A stretch of DNA of 64,000 nucleotides from Tritrichomonas musculus (taxonomy: Eukaryota > Parabasalia > Tritrichomonadida > Tritrichomonadidae): assembly GCA_039105265.1 (NCBI GenBank), contig JAPFFF010000010.1, positions 4,464,001 to 4,528,000 of the forward strand, given 5' to 3'. Numbering within the stretch: position 1 is the stretch's first letter; every line of letters begins with the position of its first letter. The position numbers were made by a program, and so were the translations under genes. Below are positions 42,112-51,257 of this stretch, piece after piece. The notes below the pieces were generated by a model. It was not told where the DNA came from and did not search any database. It saw only the letters and a program-made list of their open reading frames with translations.

Positions 42112-45100
42112 ATGGCTATTTACTATTTACTCGACGACAATAACGATGTTGTTATGCTCATATTAGAAGGCGATGATATGTATATATACATTGATGATGG
42201 TATTGAGTTTGTTATTGATGACGATGATAATGCACCATGCACAATCACATCTCCATCCATGATTATTAGCACCCTACAAATGATTGACGATGACCAATTC
42301 ATTGACTCACTTATGAATATCGATGCAGGTTACACATCCAAAACTGCTGAACGCATTCGTTATGAAGAGAACGTTCACGACACAGCTAAGTATCAACGTG
42401 AGATGAAACGTATGATGACTGCTATTAAAAGGCATGAAACATTTGAGGTTGACATTAATGATGATGATGAAACACGATATGCATTCACACAAGTGTTAAG
42501 ATACATACGTAAGAACAAATCAACTATGCCTAAACCAGTTGTATTAGGATACCCTCTTGAAGGCAGTCCAAAAGCATTCCCATTAAACAATGAGTTAGCT
42601 ATTGAAACAGCGATTAGTGCAATCCTTGGTGAAGTCACAGTTGAATCATTTGGTTCTGACACTGATCCTACGTTAATTGGTTTAGATTACATACCAGTTA
42701 GGTTTGTCATTAGGTTCATTACTATGTCTAAGCATGATGACAAGATAACATTCTATGAGAAGATTGATGGTGAATATAATGAACTCACTTCAGTTGATGC
42801 ATTTCGTGCTGCTTATGAAGGTGCATTCTTTCCATATGTTAACCTCATTCCATCGCTTGACTTAACACGTTATCAGATATACCATGAGGTTGATGCTAAA
42901 AACTATACTGACAACTGCTTCGTATATGCATGCATCCAGTCAGGTGTATTCACTGATGATGAGATTGACAAGTTACGTGGCATGATGCGAACACGTTCAG
43001 TACCTAACAAGAAAATACTTAAGATTGCAATCAACATGCAATGTCACTTCATTGTGTATCGATTTGATGCAAGTAGAGAGTCTAGACACCGCAAACAGCC
43101 AAGTGTAAACACACGTAAGAATGCTGATGTTAAATCTGATAGAGAGGTTAAGTTGCTTCTTTACAAAGGCCACTTCATGATAGATAACAATGAGATATTA
43201 CCCATTACTACATATTACATCAAACATAGGGATGAACTTGATGTTAAATTTGCAGATCGACCATTGAATGAAAGGCAATTGATAACGAATAACCGAGGTG
43301 ATACTTCAAATGGTGCACCTATGTTGTCAGTCATGGAAACTATGTTTGAATGCAATTACTTCCGTGAGATTAATCAATGTGAACAAAACATACTAACAAC
43401 ATGTGAATTTGATAACCACTTGAATGATTACATTGAACTCGACTATATTGAAACGTTATGTTGCCAAGAAGAAGAATCTAAAGCCAAACGTATTACGCCA
43501 TGGACAAGGGTTTACTACGCTGACTTCGAGACAGACGTAACGGTATCACCACACCGTCCATACTTGTGTTGTAGGTTTGATGGTAGAGGCTTTATTGATT
43601 ACACTGGTGATGACATTGCAAAGCGATTCTTAGATGATTTATGCAACCATTCATTAACTTACTTCCATAACCTTAAGTATGATGCTTGCTTCTTCATCAA
43701 TGAACCAGGTTGGAATGTTCATGTTACACAACGTACTGGTACACTCTTGCAAGTAGTCATGGAACGACCTATAACGATATACAACAAACGTAAAGGTGAA
43801 TATGAAGATGTCATCAAGCGTTTAACATTCCGTAACAGTTACTCACTCATACCAGCGCCACTATCACAGTTCGGTAATATGTTCAACCTCACATGTCATA
43901 AAGAAATCATGCCATATAAACTCTACACTGAAGCTAACATCAAACGTAAGGTGATACCATTCGATGAATTCAAAGATCAATATCGTAATGAACACATTGA
44001 TGATATGACATTAGATGAACTTGCACAAGATTGCAAGCAGCTACTCATCAATGCACGACACGCTAATAGGTTATTCGAATACACATACAATGAATCCACA
44101 CACATGATTGACATAATGAAGTACGCTATGTTCTACTGCCGTGCAGATTGCTACACACTCATGAAAGGCTTACTTAAGTTTGATCATGATCTTAATGAAG
44201 TGTTCAACAATGCTAAGAGTAAATTCCCCGGCATTAACCAGTACATATCAATCAGCGCGATAGGTTATGACTTCGCACGTACATACGGTTGCTTCAAAGC
44301 CTGTTTCAAACTATCAGGTAAGCCACAGAACTTCATCCAACGTTGTGTAAGTGGTGGTAGAACAATGACAGCTAACAATGAGAAGCAATATGTTGAAGGT
44401 AAGATACAGGACTTCGATGCAGTCAGCTTATATCCATCTGCAATGTCGATCATGCCAGGCATACCAAAGGGTAAACCACAAGTTATACCATCAAACATAA
44501 CTCACGATCAACTCATGTGTTATGATACGTTCTTCATTGAGATCAACATCAAACGATTAACACCTAAATCAAAGTATCCATATAGGTTCGGTCAAGTATT
44601 CATACGTAATGAAGCTGGTACTAAACTGTTTTGCAACCAACCAGTTGACCACTTCTACATTGACAAGATTGGTTTGATTGATTTGATTGCAGCTTATGAT
44701 GTTGAATATGAATTCATACGTGGTTATTACTTCAATGATGGTTTCAACACACTCATCAATGACTTCATCAAAACGCTCTTCAACTTGAGAGTGACCTACA
44801 AGCGTGAACATAACCCACTTGAGAAGACCATCAAGTTGCTACTCAACTCAATCTATGGCAAGTCGATATTAAAGCCAATCACAGATGAAGTTAAGATCGT
44901 TAACAATGATGATGTCATACCATACATATATCGCAACTATAACTATATCAAAGAGGTTGTCACCAATGACAATACTAAGGCATTCATTAAGGTAATCAAA
45001 CCAATCAATGACCACTACAACCTACCACAGTTTGGTGCGACAGTGTTATCATGGAGTAAGCACATCATGAATCAAGTCATGACACTCGCTGAACAGAATG

Positions 45101-45552
45101 ACATAGCGATATACTACCAAGATACTGATAGCATGCACTTAAATGAAGATGATGTTGATAAGTTAGCTGCATTATTCAAAGCAACATATGGTAAAGAGTT
45201 AATTGGCAGTGATATGACACAGTTTCATTGTGACTTCGATTCATTCCCTGGTGCAGTTGGTAAGATCCACTCACGTAAGCTCATTGCATTGGGTAAGAAG
45301 TCATATCTCGATATACTCGTTGATGAGAACGGCAAAGAAGGTTACCACATCAGAATGAAATCTATACCCAATCAATGCATCTACAACAAGTGCAAACGCA
45401 TGAACATCACTGTTGAAGAACTGTATGAACGTATGTATCATGGTGAAGCAATCACTTTTGACTTAACTGATGGTTGCAACTGCTTCCGAAAAACAAAGTC
45501 ATTTCAACAAATAACACTACCCCAATTTACCAGGACAGTTCAATTCAAGTAA
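42112..45552 (+). CDS. Protein-primed DNA polymerase B of the Polinton
   Basis: The 1146-residue product has an acidic N-terminal region of about 450 residues and then a full family B polymerase. Exonuclease motifs are YYADFETD (about 467), YFHNLKYDACFF (about 517) and YCRADCYTLM (about 675). Polymerase motifs are DFDAVSLYPSAM (A, about 766), LLLNSIYGKS (B, about 907), YYQDTDSMHL (C, about 1000) and GKKSYLDI (about 1060). Length and motif spacing fit protein-primed enzymes that copy linear DNA from a terminal protein. Residues 263-370 contain NCFVYAC and KGHFMI, a Cys/His pattern recalling OTU-type cysteine proteases. It replicates the element in the nucleus. Confidence 0.95.
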   Translation: MAIYYLLDDNNDVVMLILEGDDMYIYIDDGIEFVIDDDDNAPCTITSPSMIISTLQMIDDDQFIDSLMNIDAGYTSKTAERIRYEENVHDTAKYQREMKRMMTAIKRHETFEVDINDDDETRYAFTQVLRYIRKNKSTMPKPVVLGYPLEGSPKAFPLNNELAIETAISAILGEVTVESFGSDTDPTLIGLDYIPVRFVIRFITMSKHDDKITFYEKIDGEYNELTSVDAFRAAYEGAFFPYVNLIPSLDLTRYQIYHEVDAKNYTDNCFVYACIQSGVFTDDEIDKLRGMMRTRSVPNKKILKIAINMQCHFIVYRFDASRESRHRKQPSVNTRKNADVKSDREVKLLLYKGHFMIDNNEILPITTYYIKHRDELDVKFADRPLNERQLITNNRGDTSNGAPMLSVMETMFECNYFREINQCEQNILTTCEFDNHLNDYIELDYIETLCCQEEESKAKRITPWTRVYYADFETDVTVSPHRPYLCCRFDGRGFIDYTGDDIAKRFLDDLCNHSLTYFHNLKYDACFFINEPGWNVHVTQRTGTLLQVVMERPITIYNKRKGEYEDVIKRLTFRNSYSLIPAPLSQFGNMFNLTCHKEIMPYKLYTEANIKRKVIPFDEFKDQYRNEHIDDMTLDELAQDCKQLLINARHANRLFEYTYNESTHMIDIMKYAMFYCRADCYTLMKGLLKFDHDLNEVFNNAKSKFPGINQYISISAIGYDFARTYGCFKACFKLSGKPQNFIQRCVSGGRTMTANNEKQYVEGKIQDFDAVSLYPSAMSIMPGIPKGKPQVIPSNITHDQLMCYDTFFIEINIKRLTPKSKYPYRFGQVFIRNEAGTKLFCNQPVDHFYIDKIGLIDLIAAYDVEYEFIRGYYFNDGFNTLINDFIKTLFNLRVTYKREHNPLEKTIKLLLNSIYGKSILKPITDEVKIVNNDDVIPYIYRNYNYIKEVVTNDNTKAFIKVIKPINDHYNLPQFGATVLSWSKHIMNQVMTLAEQNDIAIYYQDTDSMHLNEDDVDKLAALFKATYGKELIGSDMTQFHCDFDSFPGAVGKIHSRKLIALGKKSYLDILVDENGKEGYHIRMKSIPNQCIYNKCKRMNITVEELYERMYHGEAITFDLTDGCNCFRKTKSFQQITLPQFTRTVQFK

Positions 45553-45616
45553 CACTACATTAATTCAATTTAACAACACGTTTTTTACCCATGTTATTTT
45601 TATTCACACACAAACA

Positions 45617-46069
45617 ATGTCAGTTACTAGCTTCGTTGAAACAATCAAACCAACTAATGATGATAAGTTAATTGTCTACCTTGATAGTAAGATATACCCT
45701 ATTGAATTTGGCATTAGTGTACGACCATTATTAGTCATCGATGGTAACAGAACCATTGATATGAATGGGTTGATTAACATATTTGGTAAGGTACCATACA
45801 TAACAGTACGTGAGAATCGTTATCGAACCATTTATCGTAATCCAATGCTGTTGACCATTGACCTAACACCACGTCAGTTTGTATCAGACAACAATGAAAG
45901 TCATACCTATTACAAATACTACATTGACAAGTTATGCTTACGTCATGAGTTGAAACGTTATGAATCAATCTATGCCAAAGCAAATGATGCCATCAATGAA
46001 TTTAGAAGTAAACTCAATGAGCAGAACTCAGTTGAAGCATTTAGAAACGCTATTGATGATACAGTTTAA
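45617..46069 (+). CDS. Polinton protein of 150 residues, unknown
   Basis: It follows the polymerase by 65 bases on the same strand, with ATTTTT at 45596-45601. The product is mixed alpha/beta, with a helical C terminus (LRHELKRYESIYAKANDAI) that may form a coiled coil. No known domain is recognised. Its place next to the polymerase would suit a replication accessory or terminal protein, but nothing in the sequence proves it. Confidence 0.6.
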   Translation: MSVTSFVETIKPTNDDKLIVYLDSKIYPIEFGISVRPLLVIDGNRTIDMNGLINIFGKVPYITVRENRYRTIYRNPMLLTIDLTPRQFVSDNNESHTYYKYYIDKLCLRHELKRYESIYAKANDAINEFRSKLNEQNSVEAFRNAIDDTV

Positions 46070-46104
46070 ACGATTCATTTTTGGTTACCAACTCAATGCT
46101 CACA

Positions 46105-46420
46105 TTAACTGATACACTACGTTATGCATTGACTGATGCACTACGTTATGCATTGACTGATGCACTATGTTATGCATTGACTGATGCACTATGTTACGCA
46201 TTAACTGATGCACTATGTTATGCATTAAGTGATGCACTATGTTATGCATTAAGTGATGCACTATGTTATGCATTAAGTGATGCACTATGCTATACATTAA
46301 GTGATGCACTATGCTATACATTAAGTGATGCACTATGCTATACATTAAGTGATGCACTATGTTATACATTAAGTGATGCACTATGTTATACATTCAAGTG
46401 ATACACTATGCTATACATTA
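46105..46420. repeat. 24-bp minisatellite 1 of the Polinton (about 12-13 units)
   Basis: The unit has the form TGATGCACT...GCATTAAG and repeats head to tail. Being a multiple of three, it is open in several frames (TDALCYAL repeated on the plus strand), but I do not regard this as a gene. The unit is related to that of 56242-56500. Confidence 0.9.
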
Positions 46421-46731
46421 AATGTACAGTCACACACATCATTCAACACGTCATGCAAACGCAAAAACAAGAGTGCAAAAACCAACCGTCTTCGTGAGTG
46501 TGTTATGCATTCGATGAGGAATCAACATACGTACCCGGGATTGTACATCAACCCCTCACAGGAAAGGAACTACACACACTATGGTTGGGGAACGTGATTT
46601 AACACGTTCATTACTAGGATACACCTACCGGTAGATGCTTTCGTGTTACACATATCACAAGCAATGGCTTACCTTAGGTGTTGATTCGCTACAGGCTCCA
46701 TCACAAGTGTGATAAAATAACACGAAAAATC

Positions 46732-46804
46732 GGTACTGCTATGAATCGAACTCATGCCTGCCGCCGAAGCTGGGAGACATGCTTCATGACTCAACCACTG
46801 TACC
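46732..46804 (-). ncRNA. tRNA-like Pol III unit inside the Polinton
   Basis: On the minus strand, TGGTACAGTGG (46795-46805) fits a Pol III A box and GAGTTCGATTC (46743-46753) fits a B box, about 40 bases apart. A TTTTT terminator follows at 46725-46729. The ends GGTACAG/CAGTACC can pair in six of seven positions over 73 bases, the size of a tRNA. The middle forms a strong hairpin around TTCG (46753-46781; CATGTCTCCCAGC against GCGGCAGGCATG). D and T stems are poor, so it is tRNA-like rather than a standard tRNA. Confidence 0.5.
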
Positions 46805-46930
46805 ACGTCTGGCCAGACACTAAGTAGTTGCAATATGATATTTAAATCATTCCCACTACATTACATAATGCATTACGTAATAAGCACATAAAATTTTTCA
46901 TTTATGTTTCATATCACATTTCATAATATG

Positions 46931-46936
46931 ATTTTT
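46931..46936 (+). promoter_or_regulatory. ATTTTT box before the 46949 gene
   Basis: ATTTTT ends 12 bases before the ATG, the same spacing as at the polymerase gene. Confidence 0.45.
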
Positions 46937-46948
46937 ATCTCATTGCAA

Positions 46949-47194
46949 ATGTCAAACATCAACACTGAATTGTTTAACGATACAGCTGTAGTTAAATCAC
47001 TTAAATCAAAGCAGGGTATTGTTAATGAACCTAAAAAGCGTGGTCGTAAAAAGCTTTACCTCACTGATGAAGAACGTATCAATGCTAGAAGGCAACAACA
47101 AAAGCAATACCGTGAACGTAAAAAGCAAGAGCTCATTGAGTTGCGTGCATTTAAGGCTGCCATAACAACCAACATTAGTGCAGAACAAAAATAG
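46949..47194 (+). CDS. Small basic Polinton protein, AT-hook/bZIP-basic-like
   Basis: The 81-residue product starts at the CAAATG ATG with the ATTTTT box at 12 bases; the earlier in-frame ATG at 46904 lacks this. The core KKRGRKKLYLTDEERINARR is an AT-hook-like GR motif followed by a long basic helix (QQKQYRERKKQELIELRAF), as in many small proteins of large DNA viruses and Polintons. It is probably a nuclear DNA-binding protein, either a regulator or a genome-packing protein. Confidence 0.65.
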   Translation: MSNINTELFNDTAVVKSLKSKQGIVNEPKKRGRKKLYLTDEERINARRQQQKQYRERKKQELIELRAFKAAITTNISAEQK

Positions 47195-47201
47195 ATCATT
47201 T

Positions 47202-47960
47202 TTACAGTGTCATCTTTGGTGGATCACATGGGTTAACCTTAATCGTAACGAACATAGGTGACATTAACTTAACTGGTTGATATTCAAAGTCAACCAACTC
47301 CAACTCAATCTGTTTGAATGAATCGATATTAACAACATTTTTAATTGGCTTACCATACGTTTCAAAGTTCTGTATGATTGGCACACCATATCGAATGACA
47401 TGATCAATGCTAGCTATCACTGATGGTGTATACTCAGCATCACCCAAGTTGGATTGAATAGCTTGACCTTGCTTCGACGTCAAGTATAGCTTGTTAGCGT
47501 AGTCTAATATTGGAATGCTGCATCTCATTGTTCTACCATTTACTAACGGTTGGTTAAGCGGTAAGTTATACAACCCAGTAATCAATGCTATGCGATGTGA
47601 CATTGATGTGATAGTGAAATCATCAACATGTGGTGTTATGTAAATGATATTAGTATTGTTACTTATTCGTGTTTCCATAATTGGTCGCCCATTAACATCT
47701 TGCACGTTAAACAAATCGGGTATATCACTTGGTATTGAATAGTATCTGTCTTCCAACTTCATAGTAGTGGTTTGGCGTGTATTATCATCATCATTATCGT
47801 TCCACTCATATGTTATGCTATCATCATGTGATATAATTAACACATTCTTTGTATTGATTGACGCAACGTAGTACTCAATATATTGACAGTTCCATGGTAT
47901 TTGTATGTTAGCACGTATACGATTGTAGTCTGGCCCAATGCTTTTCAATGAAAGTATCAT
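47202..47960 (-). CDS. Minor capsid (penton-like) protein candidate of the Polinton
   Basis: The 252-residue beta-rich product runs from the ATG at 47960. Features are TSMSHRIALITGLYNLPL in the middle and a C-terminal sandwich strand pair (QIELELVDFEYQPVKLMSP, MFVTIKVNP). This end (I-x-L-x-L-x-D, hydrophobic strand, closing V-T-I-K-V) resembles single jelly-roll minor capsid proteins of Polintons and adenovirus-like viruses. It stands head to head with the large gene at 47975, only 14 bases between the start codons. The assignment is by pattern; the protein at 62468-63697 is an alternative candidate. Confidence 0.5.
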   Translation of the reverse strand: MILSLKSIGPDYNRIRANIQIPWNCQYIEYYVASINTKNVLIISHDDSITYEWNDNDDDNTRQTTTMKLEDRYYSIPSDIPDLFNVQDVNGRPIMETRISNNTNIIYITPHVDDFTITSMSHRIALITGLYNLPLNQPLVNGRTMRCSIPILDYANKLYLTSKQGQAIQSNLGDAEYTPSVIASIDHVIRYGVPIIQNFETYGKPIKNVVNIDSFKQIELELVDFEYQPVKLMSPMFVTIKVNPCDPPKMTL

Positions 47961-47974
47961 TTTATCGATGGTAA

Positions 47975-50900
47975 ATGATAGCACCACTTGCTGCTCAAGC
48001 ACTATCACTCACTGATAAGGGTTACGATATGAGAATACGTAATGGTGAATTAAAATTAACACGCAATGGCAAAACAGATGATGTACATATCAATTGCATC
48101 TATACTAAGAAAGAAATCGATGACGCATTACAATCAATGCAAACAACCATTAAGGATAATACTCAATTCACACTTAATGAATCAGATCAGCTTTACCTAT
48201 ACAAACCATCATCCATAAGTCAAACGTCAAAGTACTATGTCATGACATGGAACATCGATTCAAACTACAACATTCCACTTGACACACGCTTTGAATTCAA
48301 TGATTATCTCTATGGCCACTCATGGGCATTGACATGGAATGGTAAGTCATGGTCAGGTAATAACGTCGTTAACTTATCATTCGCTAAGCAGTCAACCACA
48401 ACCAACAACAATGGCAGCCCATGTTTAATCGTTCAACACTCTGACTACATCGTTAAGTGGTTATCATGCATTGAAACTGTTACTGACACATCTAACGTTG
48501 CAACCTTACTATCAAACCACATCACCAACTGGAGAGTTGCACAGAAAGATGGCACCATCATTGAACTTAATGAATCGAACTCAACGATCAAACTATCGTC
48601 AACACCTAAGTACACCATCAATGGCAGCTCATGTGATGCACAAGAGTTTACCATCAAAGTCAGCAACATCAAATCAGACAACCTACTCTACTTGATGGCA
48701 GACATTACATTCACCGTTAATGATAAACTATACGTCACCCCATTGAGATGGGATCTTCATCCAATATCACCACTCAGCATGAGTTACATTCATACATGGA
48801 ACGATAACCCAGTCATTGAATCATTCAACTATCGTCGTGAAGCAGTGCATTCAAACAAGGTAGTACCAGAGGCAAAGGCTAATAATGACATCAACATCTA
48901 CATTGAAAAGCAATACTTCGAACAAACACCACAACTAGCTGATGACACATTCAATCCATTCGATGTAATGATCATACAACAGTTTTATGAAGTTAAACCT
49001 GATCCACGTAATTGTACCACACTCGTCACAGATCATAACGTGTACTCATCGAAAATCATATGGGCAGATAACATCATGACAATGCGTAGGGATCTAAACG
49101 TAGTTGGTGGTACTGTTGACGTACTAGCATATGACTACTCCACTTTACGTGCAATCATCAATGGCATACAAGAACAACTACGATTACAAGCAGCTTACAA
49201 TGAATTCACTGACTCAATCAAGAGTGGCCTATCCATTGCTAATGACATACTCAGTGTATTAACTGGATTCGTTAAGATGGTGAGTGCATTATCAAACCTA
49301 ACGATGAGCAGTGATAACGTGAGTATCAACACATATCGTACTGAAGATTTCACCTACCCTGGTTTAGGCGGTGATGATTACCCAGGTGGCAAGCAACCAA
49401 TCAGTGGTAAGTTCATACTTGATATGGACACTAATGCAGAGAGTCATGTGCTTAAACGATTCATACCTGGTCAGACAACCATACCAGCAGCAGTATCATC
49501 TATGACAGCAACTGATCTCGTATTAAGTGCATTAGATTCATTAACTCAAATTGGCAATGCAACTACCACATTGATTGCTGGGGGTTTGACACTAGATCGC
49601 ATACCAGCCATAGTTGATGCAACACGTACGATTCAACAATCATTGCATACCATCACTGACTCTGTACGTGAGTTGCGACGTAGATGGAGAGAACGAACTA
49701 ACAACAATACCATTGTCGATCACACTATTACTAACACTGATGAGATGGAGTTAGATGATATTGATGATGATGCAACTACCACCAACACACCAGCTGTTAG
49801 ATTGACTCATGAAACAGTTACCAATACATCAGCTTTTAGTCAACCATTATTCGGTGATCATACCATTGAATCATTATCAAACCTATCAATAGATGAACTA
49901 CTTGATTTGAACACATACGATCCAATTGAAGGTCCACAAATAGGTGACATCATGGTTAGACGAGTAGGTGACAATCGATTCGGATTGATATACGTAACAC
50001 GTGTTAATGATAAGGGTGTTAATAAAATAATATACATGAGACGAATTGATAATGAAAGCAGCACGTTAACGTCACAACAATTAAGCTTACGCACAATGAG
50101 AAGTGTTAATACCAACTCAATGTGGAGTGTCAATGACAATGGTACGGTTTATACAGCAGCTCAGATCGAACGCATGGAACCAGATGAGAGGTATCAATTT
50201 GAATCATCACATCCAGAGTATATATTCACACGCAACGTTGATAATGAGATGGGAGTTAGCTGGACTGAAGTGAGGGACATGAATGGTTCCATTCAAGCAG
50301 TCATTGATGTGAGAATAGCAGTTAGAACTGATGTTAGCAGTGATGAGATATCAATTCAAAGTCCTGAGTCAAATATCACGATCAACTCACACGGCATCAG
50401 TATGCAACAAGGTGATATCAATGCAACAGGACAGGATGAAGTACATGAGTTAGTTGCTAATGAATACAATGTTGTTGTTTCAACTCATGAGTTAACACCT
50501 ACTACAGATGGTGATGTTACAATTCCAAATACAACACTCACGTTAGCTGACATTGAACAGATGGATTGGTATGAACGACATAGGTTAACCAATGAGAATC
50601 CAGCAATACGCTTCAGACCACATGATGCAACGTTAAATGATGCTGATGAGGAGTACACTGAGGTATTACATAGTAACAACGTCATTGGTGTGATTGATCG
50701 TAGGCGTCTCAATCAAGTATCAATAGATGGCAATCGCATAACCATTTCCAATCCACATACCAGTCTCGTACTCAGTGATAGTGACATAGCTTGGATGCGT
50801 CAACATGATGAACAACAGCAATCCACATTACGTGGCTTCATCTCAAACATCAATAGTAGAATTGAAGAGATCGAGCATGATGTTGAATGGTTATTAGATC

Positions 50901-51127
50901 ATCCATCGTTAACAGACCGTTATGTTGTATGTCGTGGTCAGCGTATACTTGTACCTATGGTTGATGCGTTACTGTACATACCACGTGCTATTCATAAGTC
51001 AAACCAACCATCAACTCAAGATGTAACTCGAGATGCAGCTCATGATGTAACACCTCAAGTTGTAACTCACAGGTCTCAAGCCTCAAGATGTAACTCAAGA
51101 TGTAACTCAAGATGTAACTCAAGCTAG
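47975..51127 (+). CDS. Large Polinton protein 1, fibre/spike-like, 1050 residues
   Basis: It starts MIAPLAAQALSLTDKGYD. Residues about 50-130 contain SSISQTSKYYVMTWNI and YGHSWALTWNGKSWSG. Near residue 330 IIQQFYEVKPDPRNCTTL is followed by SSKIIWADNIMTMRRDLNV. All have close counterparts in the next gene, so the two are paralogues. Residues about 420-560 are small-residue-rich with hydrophobic stretches. The C-terminal third repeats a module (QIERMEPDERYQFESSHPEY and IEQMDWYERHRLTNENPAI). The SxxxLxxDxxxxYxK plan resembles virus attachment proteins. A role in host-cell recognition is inference. It is rich in Thr, Ser, Asn and Asp, as surface proteins often are. Confidence 0.55.
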   Translation: MIAPLAAQALSLTDKGYDMRIRNGELKLTRNGKTDDVHINCIYTKKEIDDALQSMQTTIKDNTQFTLNESDQLYLYKPSSISQTSKYYVMTWNIDSNYNIPLDTRFEFNDYLYGHSWALTWNGKSWSGNNVVNLSFAKQSTTTNNNGSPCLIVQHSDYIVKWLSCIETVTDTSNVATLLSNHITNWRVAQKDGTIIELNESNSTIKLSSTPKYTINGSSCDAQEFTIKVSNIKSDNLLYLMADITFTVNDKLYVTPLRWDLHPISPLSMSYIHTWNDNPVIESFNYRREAVHSNKVVPEAKANNDINIYIEKQYFEQTPQLADDTFNPFDVMIIQQFYEVKPDPRNCTTLVTDHNVYSSKIIWADNIMTMRRDLNVVGGTVDVLAYDYSTLRAIINGIQEQLRLQAAYNEFTDSIKSGLSIANDILSVLTGFVKMVSALSNLTMSSDNVSINTYRTEDFTYPGLGGDDYPGGKQPISGKFILDMDTNAESHVLKRFIPGQTTIPAAVSSMTATDLVLSALDSLTQIGNATTTLIAGGLTLDRIPAIVDATRTIQQSLHTITDSVRELRRRWRERTNNNTIVDHTITNTDEMELDDIDDDATTTNTPAVRLTHETVTNTSAFSQPLFGDHTIESLSNLSIDELLDLNTYDPIEGPQIGDIMVRRVGDNRFGLIYVTRVNDKGVNKIIYMRRIDNESSTLTSQQLSLRTMRSVNTNSMWSVNDNGTVYTAAQIERMEPDERYQFESSHPEYIFTRNVDNEMGVSWTEVRDMNGSIQAVIDVRIAVRTDVSSDEISIQSPESNITINSHGISMQQGDINATGQDEVHELVANEYNVVVSTHELTPTTDGDVTIPNTTLTLADIEQMDWYERHRLTNENPAIRFRPHDATLNDADEEYTEVLHSNNVIGVIDRRRLNQVSIDGNRITISNPHTSLVLSDSDIAWMRQHDEQQQSTLRGFISNINSRIEEIEHDVEWLLDHPSLTDRYVVCRGQRILVPMVDALLYIPRAIHKSNQPSTQDVTRDAAHDVTPQVVTHRSQASRCNSRCNSRCNSS

Positions 51128-51175
51128 CACTCCAGTTGTAACTCAAGTTGTAACTCAAGCTAGCACTCAAGATTC
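51010..51175. repeat. 12-bp minisatellite 2 of the Polinton
   Basis: Degenerate units of the type GATGTAACTCAA lie at the border between the first and second large plus-strand proteins. The unit is a multiple of three. Confidence 0.9.
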
Positions 51176-51257
51176 AACATCCATTCTTCAACCCATCATT
51201 GATTGGTGTACAAGCACTGAAGACGATATCTCATTACCAAATGATAACGATCAAGCT

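Larger units (their letters stand above)
46421..46948. other. Non-coding interval of the Polinton with structured RNA candidates
   Basis: It lacks a convincing protein gene. It contains GAACGTG/CACGTTC as a small hairpin (about 46589-46608), the tRNA-like unit at 46732-46804, and the promoter box of the 46949 gene. Confidence 0.5.

Noticed and set aside
46105-46401. Open frames on both strands through the 24-bp repeats (TDALCYAL or MHNIVHH repeats)
   Set aside because: They are open only because the unit is a multiple of three without stops; no start context or non-repeat sequence supports a gene.
46373-46597. A 74-codon frame after the first minisatellite as a Polinton gene
   Set aside because: It begins in the repeat, lacks the start context of the other genes and has no recognisable feature.
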